A program made the translations under genes and the position numbers. DNA of 64,000 nt from Nitrospirota bacterium (GTDB taxonomy: Bacteria > Nitrospirota > Leptospirillia > Leptospirillales > Leptospirillaceae), in NCBI GenBank assembly GCA_021801345.1, contig JAJYYA010000065.1, positions 42,892 to 106,891 on the forward strand, given 5' to 3'. A model generated the notes under the pieces. That model worked only from the letters and a program-made list of their open reading frames with translations, did no database searches and was not told the DNA's origin. How positions within the stretch are numbered: position 1 is the stretch's first letter; each line of letters opens with the position of its first letter. Shown here piece by piece: positions 26,010-34,926 of the stretch.

Positions 26010-26858
26010 ATGGCTGAGCAGGAGGTCTTAGTCCTCCGGTCCGCCCGATATCTGGACTCCTCCAAGGTCGTGACCTTTTTTTCCCGGGAGGGAGGCCTTC
26101 AGTCGGGATTTGCCCGGGGGGCCACCTCCCGCGACAACCGGTTCGGGGCCTCCCTCGAGCCCCTCACCCGATCCCGCCTCTCCCTGCGCCGGGGAAGCCT
26201 TCCCGGTCTTCTCCGGATCCTGCACGCCTCCCTCCTTCAGGGCTATCCCCGTATTCGCGAAGAGTACGACCGTCTTGTCTGGGCCGGGCTGATCGTCCGG
26301 TTCCTCCTGGGATTCTTGCCGGAAGGCCACCCCGAGCCCCGCCTCTTCGATCTGGCGATCGTTGCGCTCGAACGGCTCGAGGGTCGGTCCTCCCCCGCGG
26401 GCCTTGTCTGGATGGAGTTCGTTCGGGAAGGGCTCGCCATCCTTGGGTGGGGAATTCCTTCTCCCCACTGCCGCTTTTGCGGAAAAACGGAAGAGGGGGG
26501 GGGAAGGGGGGGCCTAGAGGAGGGGCGCACCCGGAGAGTTGCCTACCGGCCCTCAGACGGAGCGGTTTTTTGCTGGTCCTGTCGCCCGGGAGATCCGGAG
26601 GGCGCACTGTGGGCGGTGTCCCCCGGAGTCCTCTCCCACCTGTCCGGATCCGCGGCCGTAGAAGGTCCCGACAGCGGGGGGATGACGCTCCCCCGGGAGT
26701 TTCGGGAGGCTCTGGCCTTTCTCGACCGGGTGATCGGAGAGCATCTCCCCCGGTGGATCCCGGTGGCCGACCTCTCCTTTGTCGGCGGGGGAGAGCGCGC
26801 GCTAGAAGATGAAGAAGTGGACTCCGACCGAGGTGGTGATCATGATGAGGGGGCCTGA
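26010..26858 (+). CDS. recO: DNA repair protein RecO
   Basis: 282 residues. The N-terminal OB fold (SARYLDSSKVVTFFSREGGLQSGFARGA) is followed by a helical region and a four-Cys zinc site, CRFC and CWSC (~163-200). RecO with RecR loads RecA at SSB-coated gaps. It lies next to era, as in many bacteria. The gene end overlaps the convergent outer-membrane-like gene by about 57 bases. Confidence 0.88.
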   Translation: MAEQEVLVLRSARYLDSSKVVTFFSREGGLQSGFARGATSRDNRFGASLEPLTRSRLSLRRGSLPGLLRILHASLLQGYPRIREEYDRLVWAGLIVRFLLGFLPEGHPEPRLFDLAIVALERLEGRSSPAGLVWMEFVREGLAILGWGIPSPHCRFCGKTEEGGGRGGLEEGRTRRVAYRPSDGAVFCWSCRPGDPEGALWAVSPGVLSHLSGSAAVEGPDSGGMTLPREFREALAFLDRVIGEHLPRWIPVADLSFVGGGERALEDEEVDSDRGGDHDEGA

Positions 26859-27428
26859 GGTAAAGGCGGGCGAGGGGTAGGCGGGAAAGGCGAGCGGCAT
26901 GCCGGCCACCCGCTCCTCGATGAACCACTGCTTGAAGCTGAACCCTGCCCCGATCTCGCCGTAAGGCTCGGGGGTGATATGCCCCCCTCCGTAGGAGTAC
27001 TCGAAGGCCGCGCCGACGTCGGCGATCGCGTAAATCCAGTTCTTCTTGGAGGTTCGGTAAAGGGTGTGGTAGATCCCGAAGGAAAGGGGCGTAAGCGACA
27101 TGAGACCCGAGGTGTTGGGGGAGTATGTGACAGGATTCTCCGAAATGGTCTGGGTCGTCTGGAAGATGTTCGTCATGAGCGTGGCGGTGATGTCCCAGTC
27201 GGGAAGGTATTCCCAGGTCATCCGGACGCCGCCCCCCCAGGCGACGGGACTGGTGTTCTGGAGAGGGGAGACGGGCAGGTAGTCCACGTTGCCCATGAGC
27301 TGAACATCGAAGGCGCGGGCCCGGCCCGGAGAAAAGAACAGTAGGGCGCCAAAAACGAGTGCGGCGGCCCAAACGAGAGCCGTCCGGGATTGTCCGGGAT
27401 GCGGCGATGGCAGAAGAAGGATCTTCAA
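26802..27428 (-). CDS. Probable outer-membrane beta-barrel protein
   Basis: 208 residues from TTG 27428 (AAAGGT upstream), overlapping the stop of the preceding gene as TTGA. A long signal peptide ends ARA/FD. The rest alternates polar and aromatic residues (MTWEYLPDWDITATLMTN, FEYSYGGGHI, GAGFSFKQWF) and the final residue is Phe (HFFIF), as in beta-barrel outer-membrane proteins. I do not recognise the family. Gene order suggests it belongs with the membrane protein encoded upstream. Confidence 0.6.
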   Translation of the reverse strand: MKILLLPSPHPGQSRTALVWAAALVFGALLFFSPGRARAFDVQLMGNVDYLPVSPLQNTSPVAWGGGVRMTWEYLPDWDITATLMTNIFQTTQTISENPVTYSPNTSGLMSLTPLSFGIYHTLYRTSKKNWIYAIADVGAAFEYSYGGGHITPEPYGEIGAGFSFKQWFIEERVAGMPLAFPAYPSPAFTSGPLIMITTSVGVHFFIF

Positions 27429-28507
27429 CGAAACCTTTCTAGCGGTGTGCGGGAGACCCGGACCGCGGGGGGCGTCGCGCCCAGAAAGAAAAATGCCAGG
27501 GAGAAGAGGGAGAATCCCAAAAAAAGGCCCAAGGGAAAGGCGGGGGAGACGGGGAGGGCTCGGACGACCTGACGAAGGGGCAAAAGGCGTCCTGTGCCGT
27601 CACTTGTCCAGAGAGTGAGACGGTAGCGGCCGTCGTCGGGGGGAAGAAGATAGGCCCGGGATCCGAGCCGGAGGTCGACCGGTCCGGAAAAGAGGGTCAG
27701 ATCGTGGCCATAGGCGACCCAGCTGTCCAGGCGATGGCGGAGAACGAGAAAGCCTTCCGCACTCTGTCCCGGGCCCAACGAAAGGGGAATCGGCATGCGG
27801 GCGGCATCCTTTCGCCCCTCGGACTCATAGGTTCCCCCGGGCCCTCCGGAGAGGGAGGGAAGAGGCGTGCGGGGTGCAGGAAGAGGACGCTCCATCAGGA
27901 CAAGAAGAAGTCCTGCCAGAAGTGCGGCGGTGGCGACGGCACTCCGGTGGCGAAGGAAGGAGGGGGCGCTTCCGCCTTTTTTTTGCCCCTCGGGGGCGGG
28001 GAGCCTCACGAAGCGGCCCGAGAGATATCCGGCCCCTCCCAGAAGAAGGAGAAGAAGGGCGTCGTTTCTGTAAAGGGTCAGGGGAGCGACGACATGGACC
28101 GGAAGGGTCTCGACAAGACGCTGTGTGGTCGGATCGGAGAAGGTGATCTGGTATCGGCCGGGGTCCCAGAGCACGAGCCGAACCGATGCGGGAGGCTTCC
28201 CTGGGTCTGGGGGGGCAATCGCAACAGGCATTTGGAAGACCGTACGACCCGAAGGCCAGTAGCCCACAGAAAGTGGGTCGGAGCTCTCCTTGATTGCCCT
28301 CAAGAGAAGGGAGCGATGGTCTGGCCCTCCGCTCGGCAGGGCGGGAAGGCGCACGGAGAAGGTCGTCTGCGCCCGGGGAATGCGGGGTTCGATCCCGGGG
28401 CCCGCCGTCCACGTCGAGCGATAAAGAGGCACGAGAAGCCCCGCCGCGGCCAGGACGGCAATGCCGGTCAGAAGGGGCAGAAGACCTCGCAGAAGGGACT
28501 TTGTCAA
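27425..28507 (-). CDS. Unknown membrane protein with three hydrophobic segments
   Basis: 360 residues, TTG 28507 with GGAG six bases upstream. Hydrophobic segments lie near residues 8-28, 145-165 and 190-210, with another at ~325-350. Between them are soluble beta-rich regions (VRLVLWDPGRYQITFSDP, YLLPPDDGRYRLTLWTSDG). The two soluble regions have similar endings with a GRYxITF/GRYRLTLW pattern, which suggests a duplicated periplasmic domain. No family recognised. Coupled by TTGA to the next gene. Confidence 0.5.
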   Translation of the reverse strand: MTKSLLRGLLPLLTGIAVLAAAGLLVPLYRSTWTAGPGIEPRIPRAQTTFSVRLPALPSGGPDHRSLLLRAIKESSDPLSVGYWPSGRTVFQMPVAIAPPDPGKPPASVRLVLWDPGRYQITFSDPTTQRLVETLPVHVVAPLTLYRNDALLLLLLGGAGYLSGRFVRLPAPEGQKKGGSAPSFLRHRSAVATAALLAGLLLVLMERPLPAPRTPLPSLSGGPGGTYESEGRKDAARMPIPLSLGPGQSAEGFLVLRHRLDSWVAYGHDLTLFSGPVDLRLGSRAYLLPPDDGRYRLTLWTSDGTGRLLPLRQVVRALPVSPAFPLGLFLGFSLFSLAFFFLGATPPAVRVSRTPLERFR

Positions 28508-28557
28508 GAAAATCTCCGGATGCGTTCTGTGGAAAGGGGAGAGCGTGCAGGGCCAGA

Positions 28558-28583
28558 CCGGCCCCCGTTGCCGGCCCCCGTTG
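28558..28583. repeat. 13-bp direct repeat
   Basis: Two adjacent copies of ccggcccccgttg between the DUF1207 gene and the membrane protein gene. It is too short to be called a mobile element. Confidence 0.5.
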
Positions 28584-28666
28584 CCGGTTCCCGGCGGCCC
28601 CGGTCGCAGAATGGACGACAGGCTGTCCGGGGCGCTCCTCCGGTCATATTCTGGGGGAAGACCCCC

Positions 28667-29650
28667 TCAAAAGTCAAAGGAGATGCCGAGAGCCGCGTAA
28701 CGGTCCTTTATGAAAAGAAGGTCGCCCATGGTCGAGTATCCGTTGTAGAGATCGATCATCGGCCGGATCTGGACGTACGACCCGGGGCGGTGGAAGAGCA
28801 GTCCGACCTGCAGGTCCTCGTTGGGCGTATAGCCGTTGATGCCCCGGGACTCGAGAAAAAAGGAGGCGTAGCCCCGGCCGAGATGGTCGAGAGAGGCAAG
28901 GGTGCCGGTATAGGCTTCGGCTCCTCCGAGCAGGATCAGGGCGTCCTGTTCGGAGGGGTAGTTGTTGAATCCAAAGACCCGGTAGGCGGCTCCCCCGTAG
29001 AGTCTCAGGTGGGGGGTGAGATCCCAGGAGGAGATTTCCTGGAGGATCTCCTGGCCGAAGTCGGAGAGTTTGCTGACGTTGTCCAAAGTGGTGTAGTTGT
29101 AGCCGGTATGAGAGCTCTCGTGGTAGAAGAAGAGCCTTTGGGAAAAGGCTCCGATTCGCCCCGTCAGGGTGGCTCCCACCATGTAGTCCGAGTCCATGAG
29201 GTAGGTGTTGGCGCCGAAGATCCCGAAGCGCGAAAACTCTCCCCCCACAAGTCCGAACTGGAGAGCCCGGTCGACCCCTTCGGCATTCGACTCCCAGCGG
29301 ACGATTCCGATGTTGCCCGCCATGTTCCCGTTGAACTGAAGGGCGGAGGGCATGTTCGAGGCCGCAAAAAATTCGATTGTACTGACCGGCTCGCGGGGGT
29401 CTGAAAGAAGCGGCGTAAAGATGTCCTGCGAGGGGAAGAAGACCAGCCTCGATGTGCCGCCGTCTGCCGAGAGAACGCCCGGGGCCCCGATGGGCGGATC
29501 CCTGTTGTCGAGGGTCACATTGGCGGCAGGCGGCAGGGCACTGGCATTGTCGGCAGAAGGCGGAGCGGCCATTGCGACCTGAGAGGAAAGAGCCAGAAGC
29601 ATTGCGAGAAGGGTGACTCCCACACGGCATTTGACGGTGGAAGGGAACAT
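28667..29650 (-). CDS. DUF1207 family outer-membrane protein
   Basis: About 328 residues from ATG 29650 (GTG 29665 is an alternative start). A signal peptide ends near AMA/APP. The family block begins with FPSQDIFTPLLSDPREP followed by an ASNMPSALQFNGNMAGNIGIVRWE stretch; the rest is beta-strand-like and the C-terminal residue is Phe (SFDF). DUF1207 proteins are outer-membrane proteins of unknown function. Transcribed toward the two unknown envelope genes with a 159-base gap that contains two copies of a 13-bp direct repeat. Confidence 0.72.
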   Translation of the reverse strand: MFPSTVKCRVGVTLLAMLLALSSQVAMAAPPSADNASALPPAANVTLDNRDPPIGAPGVLSADGGTSRLVFFPSQDIFTPLLSDPREPVSTIEFFAASNMPSALQFNGNMAGNIGIVRWESNAEGVDRALQFGLVGGEFSRFGIFGANTYLMDSDYMVGATLTGRIGAFSQRLFFYHESSHTGYNYTTLDNVSKLSDFGQEILQEISSWDLTPHLRLYGGAAYRVFGFNNYPSEQDALILLGGAEAYTGTLASLDHLGRGYASFFLESRGINGYTPNEDLQVGLLFHRPGSYVQIRPMIDLYNGYSTMGDLLFIKDRYAALGISFDF

Positions 29651-29857
29651 AGGAAATTCAGACACGATCGGTGGTATCCTTGTTTTTTGCTTCGCTTCGA
29701 CGTAACGAGGCGAAGTGATGGATAAGGAGCCGAAGAGGCTCCTCAAGGCTTTCGGGTTCGGAAGGTGTCGTTCTGTCTGGGGGGACGCCTCTCCGCAAAG
29801 TCATTTTTATATAGTTTAATATCAAACTTCTTTTGGCGCAACCCGGGAGATCGGCTG

Positions 29858-31093
29858 ATGGGAATGGAAGAGTCCAAGACAGAGTCGGAGCTTTACGAAA
29901 AGACCCTCCGGGGCGAGGTCGTCCTCGGGAAAAACGAGGAACGGCGGGTGATGGCAGGCCATCGCTGGATCTTTTCAAACGAGGTGGCACGTCTGTCACC
30001 CTCGGCTTCCACGGGATCACGGGGCTCCGGGGGGGAGCCGCCCCTTCTCGTCGATGTTCGGTCGGCCTCCGGTCGATTCTTGGGAACAGGACTCTATAAT
30101 CCGCACTCCCTGATTGCCGTCCGTCTTCTCGAGGGGCGCATCGAGAAACTTGAGGACTACGTGGCCGGGAGGATCTCTGCCGCGATTTCCATGCGGGCGC
30201 GCGTTGGGAGGGGGGAAGAGGCGGTCCGCCTCGTTCACTCGGAGGCCGACGGCCTTCCCGGGGTCGTGGTCGACCGCTACGGGGATCGACTCTCTGTGCA
30301 GATCACGACGCGGGCGATGGAGACCCTTCTGCCCTCGATTCTCGAAGCCCTTTCCGACAGGCTCAATCCTCTCGGCATACGCGTGGATCGTGGCCTGCGG
30401 GCCCGGGAGACGGAGGGGCTTCCCGTCGGAGAGGATCTTTTTGTGGGCGATGTTCCGGAGGAGCTTGCCGTCTCCCTCGGAGAGAAGGCGATCCGGTTCC
30501 CCTTCCGGGAGGGGCAGAAGACAGGTCTCTTCCTCGACCAGAAGGACAATGTGAGGGCTCTTTCGGGAAGGATCGGAGGGGGGCGGGTCCTCGACGCATT
30601 CTCTTATGTGGGCGCCTGGTCGATGGGTGTGGCCGCCGCTACTCCCGGCGCCGTCCTGACCGGTGTGGACGCCTCCGAGAAGGCGATCTCCTTCTATCGT
30701 CGCAATGTTCCGACCGGAGAGGGTCTCGCGGCCGACTTCTTTTCCTGGGGGGAGACAGCCCGGAAGGCCGGCCGCCGCTTCGACGCCGTGATTCTCGATC
30801 CGCCGGCCTTCATCAAAAGTCGCCGTCTGGTGAAGGAGGGGATCGAAGGATACCACAAGGCCTTTCGTCTGGGGCTCTCTCTTCTCGACCGGGAGGGGGT
30901 TTTTGTCGCCTGCTCCTGCTCGGCGCTTCTTTCGTGGGAGGACTTTTCGGGGATTCTTCGCTCGGTCTTCCGCAAGGAGGGGCGAACAGCGCGTCTTTTT
31001 TACTCGGGGAAGGCCTCCTGGGATCATCCCCGCCTATTGTCGATGCCCGAGCTCGACTATCTCAAGTGCGCCGCCTTCCATGTCGGAGACTGA
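29858..31093 (+). CDS. rlmI: RlmI-like 23S rRNA (cytosine-C5) methyltransferase
   Basis: 411 residues, ATG 29858 with GGGAG upstream (another ATG at 29864). An N-terminal PUA-like domain (GHRWIFSNEV, VDVRSASGRFLGTGLYNP) is followed by GQKTGLFLDQKDNV, the SAM-binding region FSYVGAWSMGVAA and the catalytic motif VILDPPAFIK. This is the RlmI/YccW architecture that methylates 23S rRNA. A region upstream at 29808-29820 is strongly AT-rich with TATAGT and probably includes the promoter. The gene is divergent from the DUF1207 gene. Confidence 0.85.
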   Translation: MGMEESKTESELYEKTLRGEVVLGKNEERRVMAGHRWIFSNEVARLSPSASTGSRGSGGEPPLLVDVRSASGRFLGTGLYNPHSLIAVRLLEGRIEKLEDYVAGRISAAISMRARVGRGEEAVRLVHSEADGLPGVVVDRYGDRLSVQITTRAMETLLPSILEALSDRLNPLGIRVDRGLRARETEGLPVGEDLFVGDVPEELAVSLGEKAIRFPFREGQKTGLFLDQKDNVRALSGRIGGGRVLDAFSYVGAWSMGVAAATPGAVLTGVDASEKAISFYRRNVPTGEGLAADFFSWGETARKAGRRFDAVILDPPAFIKSRRLVKEGIEGYHKAFRLGLSLLDREGVFVACSCSALLSWEDFSGILRSVFRKEGRTARLFYSGKASWDHPRLLSMPELDYLKCAAFHVGD

Positions 31094-31164
31094 CCGTTAG
31101 CTTCTAGTCTTCCCCTTGACACCCGTCGGAGAGGGGCCAACGAGAGGTCTTGTCGAAGGATTTG

Positions 31165-31193
31165 TTGGTACGGACCCCGATTCGGGGTATGAT
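31165..31193 (+). promoter_or_regulatory. Promoter of the Uma2 gene
   Basis: TTGGTA (31165-31170), 17-base spacer containing a CCCCGATTCGGGG palindrome, TATGAT (31188-31193); 33 bases from the ATG at 31227. Confidence 0.5.
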
Positions 31194-31226
31194 GAGAAGG
31201 CAATCTCATGGGGGAAGGAGGTTTCG

Positions 31227-31790
31227 ATGAAAACGGCCAGTCTCAAGGAATGGACCTACGAGGAATTCATGTCGCTCCCGGAAGGGGGTCCCTTTCGTTA
31301 CGAGATCATCAATGGCGAACTCTGCATGACCCCGTCTCCCAATACACGACATCAGGAAATTTCCAAAAACCTGCTTTTCGAGATCGAAAGTTTTCTCAGG
31401 AAAAATCCCCTCGGGAAGGTCTTCTGCGCTCCTTACGATGTGGTTTTTTCCCGGGAACTTCTCCAGGTCGTCGAGCCGGACCTGCTCTTTGTCTCGACGG
31501 ACCATTCGTCCATCATTACGGAGAAAAACGTCCAGGGCGTTCCGGACCTGATAATCGAGATCCTCTCCCCCTCGACCTCAACGAGCGACCGCCGGCTAAA
31601 ACACTCTCTTTATGAACGGTTCGGGGTTTTTGAGTACTGGATCGTGGATCCTGAGGCGGAAACCGTCCAGGTCTTCCGGCTTGTTGACGGGCGTTATCCG
31701 GCTCCTCTGGAGTCCGGCAAGAGCGATCGTCTCGAATCCCCCCTTTTCCCCGGGCTGTCGATTCCCCTCTTCAGGCTTTTTCCCTCCTGA
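31227..31790 (+). CDS. Uma2-family endonuclease
   Basis: 187 residues; ATG 31227 has a near-perfect AAGGAGG. The restriction-endonuclease-like Uma2/DUF820 features are present: YEEFMSLPEGGPFRYEIINGEL, VVEPDLLFV (catalytic PD), DLIIEILSPSTS (E-x-x) and YERFGVFEYWIVDPE. These proteins are PD-(D/E)XK nucleases of unclear biological role, often in mobile or defence-rich regions. It has its own promoter with a short palindrome. Confidence 0.88.
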   Translation: MKTASLKEWTYEEFMSLPEGGPFRYEIINGELCMTPSPNTRHQEISKNLLFEIESFLRKNPLGKVFCAPYDVVFSRELLQVVEPDLLFVSTDHSSIITEKNVQGVPDLIIEILSPSTSTSDRRLKHSLYERFGVFEYWIVDPEAETVQVFRLVDGRYPAPLESGKSDRLESPLFPGLSIPLFRLFPS

Positions 31791-32012
31791 AGGCCGATGC
31801 GGCCGATGCTCCGACCCCGGGTTGATCCGAGCCTTTGGGGAGGGTTTTTCCGGTGGACGGACTCTCCCCCTCCCGGAGGGCGGTCGCCGTCCGTCTTTTT
31901 CGGGGCCCGCTCGCTCTTCGAGGAAGGATCCGAATCTCTGGACCAATCGGCAGGAAGAAGCGCGGACCCAAGTTACGGCAAGGTTCTTTCGATCTTTCGA
32001 AAAATCCGCCAG

Positions 32013-32042
32013 TTGACCTTCCAGCCGCATCCAACCTATAAT
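32013..32042 (+). promoter_or_regulatory. Strong sigma-70 promoter of typA
   Basis: TTGACC (32013-32018), 18-base spacer, consensus TATAAT (32037-32042). It is about 340 bases upstream of the TypA start. Confidence 0.7.
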
Positions 32043-32116
32043 AGTATTTCTTTTGATTTTAAAGGTCCCCTCCTGTCTTTTTGGACCCTCATCCCTGTGG
32101 TCACCCGTGGCCCGTC

Positions 32117-32146
32117 TTCTCCGGGCTTCTCCGGGCCTCTCCGGGT
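32117..32146 (+). repeat. Three 10-bp tandem repeats in the typA leader
   Basis: Units ttctccgggc, ttctccgggc and ctctccgggt in succession. Confidence 0.55.
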
Positions 32147-32389
32147 TCCCGATGGATCTGTGTCGTTTCCGGCGGCCTGAACATCGCAGCCGGATTGGGG
32201 TAGCCGGAATTGGGCGTGCCGAGTCTTCCTTTTTCCCCGGATGGGCGAACAAGGCGTCGGCAGGGGAGGGGGGGCTCCGTTTCCGGGTCCGCTCAGAGTG
32301 GTCAGGCTGGTCAGGCCGTTTTGAGCATTTCAATCGGGCGGAGAGTTTCGGGACCGACGACACTTTTTTCGACAAGGCGGACATGTCTT

Positions 32390-34207
32390 ATGACGGCATC
32401 ACTTATGCACACGAGGAACATCGCGATCATCGCCCACGTCGACCACGGGAAGACGACTCTCGTCGACAAGATGCTCCAGCAGGGACACGTTTTTCGGGAT
32501 AACGAGGTTGTCGAGGAGCGCGTCATGGACTCCAACGCTCTCGAGAAGGAGCGCGGCATCACGATCCTGGCGAAGAACACCTGCATCTTCTACCAGGACT
32601 ATCGCATCAACATCGTCGACACCCCCGGTCACGCCGACTTTTCCGGCGAGGTCGAGCGAACGCTGACTCTGGTGGACGGTGTGCTTCTCGTGGTCGACGC
32701 CTTCGACGGACCGATGCCCCAGACCCGCTTTGTTCTGAACAAGGCTCTTCGCATGGGTCTTCGTCCTGTGGTGGTGATCAACAAGATCGACCGTCCGGGA
32801 GCCCGGCCGATCGACGTCCAGAACGAGGTCTTCAGCCTCTTCATCGAGCTCGGAGCCACCGATGCCCAGATGGAGTTCCCGACCGTCTTCGCCTCGGCCA
32901 AGAAGGGGATCTCCTCCCTCGACGCCACCGTCGAGGGCAAGGATCTGATCCCTCTATTCGATACCATCATCAACTACGTGCCGCCTCCAGAGGTCGACGA
33001 GAACGGCCCCTTCCTCATGCAGGTGACAAGCTTCGAATACGACTCCTATCTGGGGCAGATCGCCCTGGGCAAGATCGTTCGCGGCAAGGTCGCCAACGGG
33101 GAGACGATCGCCCGGGTGGTCGACGGGGCCATCGTCGAGAAGAACAAGGTGAAGAAGATTCTCTCCTTCGAAGGACTCAAGCGGGTCGAGGTTCCTTCCG
33201 CCAAGGCCGGGGACATCATTCTGATGGCCGTCTTCGACGACCTCCGGATCGGGGACATTCTCTCCGATGTCACCGATCTGGGATCGCTTCCCCCCATCGA
33301 GATCGGTGAGCCCACCATCTCGCTGGAGTTCATCGTGAACAACTCCCCCTTCTGCGGACAGGAAGGAAAGTTCGTCACGAGCCGGAACCTCCGCGATCGA
33401 CTCATGAAAGAGATCCGAACCAATGTGGCCCTTCGGGTCGAGGAGACCGGGAGCCCAGACGCATTCAAGGTGTCTGGCCGGGGCGAGCTCCACATCGGCA
33501 TCCTGATCGAGACCATGCGCCGGGAGGGGTACGAGTTCCAGGTGTCGCGTCCCCACGTTCTCTTTAAAGGAGAGGGGTCCCAGCGCCAGGAGCCGTACGA
33601 GTACCTCGTCGTAGACGTCGCAGAGGAGTTTGTGGGGGCCGTCATCGAAAAGCTGGGACCCCGGAAGGGGGAGATGCTCAACATGGCCCCCCAGCAGGAC
33701 GGCCATGTGCGCCTGGAGTACCTCATTCCCGCCCGGGGGCTTCTCGGCTACCGGAGCGAGTTCCTTTCCGACACGAAGGGAACCGGTCTTTTGAACCATA
33801 CCTTCCACGGCTACGGCGACTACAAGGGGGAGATCCCCGGCCGGATCAACGGCGGCCTGATCTCCATGGAGACGGGAGAGACGGTGGCCTACGCCCTTGA
33901 AAGCGTTCAGGAACGGGGCGTGCTCTTTGTGGGCCCTGGGATCAGGGTTTACGAGGGCATGGTTATCGGAGCCCATTCGCGGCCGACCGATCTTGCCGTG
34001 AATCCCTGCAAGAAGAAGCATCTGAACAATATCCGCTCCTCGACCGCCGAGGATGCCATTACCCTTGTTCCCCCCAAGGTGCTCTCTCTCGAGCAGGCCC
34101 TCGAGTTTCTTGAGGACGACGAGATCCTGGAGGTGACGCCCGAAGCCCTCCGCATCAGAAAACGTATTTTGAACGAGCAGGAGAGAAGGAGGGCCTCAAA
34201 AAAATGA
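32390..34207 (+). CDS. typA: TypA/BipA translational GTPase
   Basis: 605 residues from ATG 32390 (GGCGG nearby). GTPase motifs AHVDHGKTTL, RGITI, DTPGHADF and NKID are followed by the EF-G-like domains and the BipA-specific C-terminus (RPTDLAVNPCKKKHLNNIRSS). BipA acts on the ribosome, especially during stress and low temperature, and helps assemble the 50S subunit. The stop overlaps the PPIase start (ATGA). Confidence 0.95.
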   Translation: MTASLMHTRNIAIIAHVDHGKTTLVDKMLQQGHVFRDNEVVEERVMDSNALEKERGITILAKNTCIFYQDYRINIVDTPGHADFSGEVERTLTLVDGVLLVVDAFDGPMPQTRFVLNKALRMGLRPVVVINKIDRPGARPIDVQNEVFSLFIELGATDAQMEFPTVFASAKKGISSLDATVEGKDLIPLFDTIINYVPPPEVDENGPFLMQVTSFEYDSYLGQIALGKIVRGKVANGETIARVVDGAIVEKNKVKKILSFEGLKRVEVPSAKAGDIILMAVFDDLRIGDILSDVTDLGSLPPIEIGEPTISLEFIVNNSPFCGQEGKFVTSRNLRDRLMKEIRTNVALRVEETGSPDAFKVSGRGELHIGILIETMRREGYEFQVSRPHVLFKGEGSQRQEPYEYLVVDVAEEFVGAVIEKLGPRKGEMLNMAPQQDGHVRLEYLIPARGLLGYRSEFLSDTKGTGLLNHTFHGYGDYKGEIPGRINGGLISMETGETVAYALESVQERGVLFVGPGIRVYEGMVIGAHSRPTDLAVNPCKKKHLNNIRSSTAEDAITLVPPKVLSLEQALEFLEDDEILEVTPEALRIRKRILNEQERRRASKK

Positions 34208-34866
34208 TGACATTCAAAACAAAAGGCATCGTTGGTCTGACGGCCCTTGTTCTGTCCGTCCTTCTTTTTCCGCTCCTTACCCTCTTTATTGACGGAGGAA
34301 CTCCCATGACTGCCAATGCCGCAGCCACAAATACCGCATCCCTTCCCCCCGGAGAGTACGCCGAACTCGAGACCTCCATGGGAACAATCGTCTGCCAGCT
34401 CTTTCCCGCATCGGCTCCCGAGACGGTAGCCAACTTCGTGGGGCTTGCCGAAGGGACGAAGGAGTTTATCGATCCCCGGACGGGGCAGTCCGTCAAGAGG
34501 CCCTTTTTCGACGGACTTGTCTTTCACCGCGTCATCAAGGACTTCATGATCCAGGGCGGCGATCCTCTCGGAAACGGGACCGGAGGACCAGGCTACCAGT
34601 TCAAGAACGAGGTCGACCCCTCGCTGCACTTCGACCACAAGGGCGTCATGGCCATGGCCAATGCCGGCCCCGACACCAACGGAAGCCAGTTCTTCATTAC
34701 CGTGGCTCCGGCGACATGGCTCGATGGCTCCTATTCCATCTTCGGCCAGGTTGTCTCGGGGCAGGATGTGGCCGACAGGATCTCCCAAGTCCCCACAGGC
34801 AAGAATGACCGTCCCCTGACCCCGGTCACGATTCTCCATGTCAAGATTATTCGCGTCGCTCCCTGA
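34204..34866 (+). CDS. Exported cyclophilin-type peptidyl-prolyl isomerase
   Basis: 220 residues. Signal peptide (hydrophobic ~8-30) with likely cleavage ANAAA. The cyclophilin core has FFDGLVFHRVIKDFMIQGGDP, MANAGPDTNGSQFFIT and the W/H binding region, with the catalytic Arg in FHRV. It isomerises X-Pro bonds in the periplasm. Overlap with typA means coupled translation. Confidence 0.9.
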   Translation: MMTFKTKGIVGLTALVLSVLLFPLLTLFIDGGTPMTANAAATNTASLPPGEYAELETSMGTIVCQLFPASAPETVANFVGLAEGTKEFIDPRTGQSVKRPFFDGLVFHRVIKDFMIQGGDPLGNGTGGPGYQFKNEVDPSLHFDHKGVMAMANAGPDTNGSQFFITVAPATWLDGSYSIFGQVVSGQDVADRISQVPTGKNDRPLTPVTILHVKIIRVAP

Positions 34867-34926
34867 TCCCTGTCCCGCACACTGGGCCGGCGCTTTCTTC
34901 GCCTGGCCCTCCGTGAGGGGAAAGGG

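Larger units (their letters stand above)
31791..32389. other. Long non-coding leader region of typA
   Basis: No gene was found in these 600 bases. A perfect-looking promoter lies at 32013-32042, giving a leader of about 340 bases before the TypA start. The leader includes three 10-bp repeats (32117-32146). No riboswitch signature was recognised. Confidence 0.5.

Noticed and set aside
32053..32502. 149-codon frame overlapping the typA start
   Set aside because: It has no ribosome site, Arg/Ser/Pro-rich composition and crosses the TypA start.
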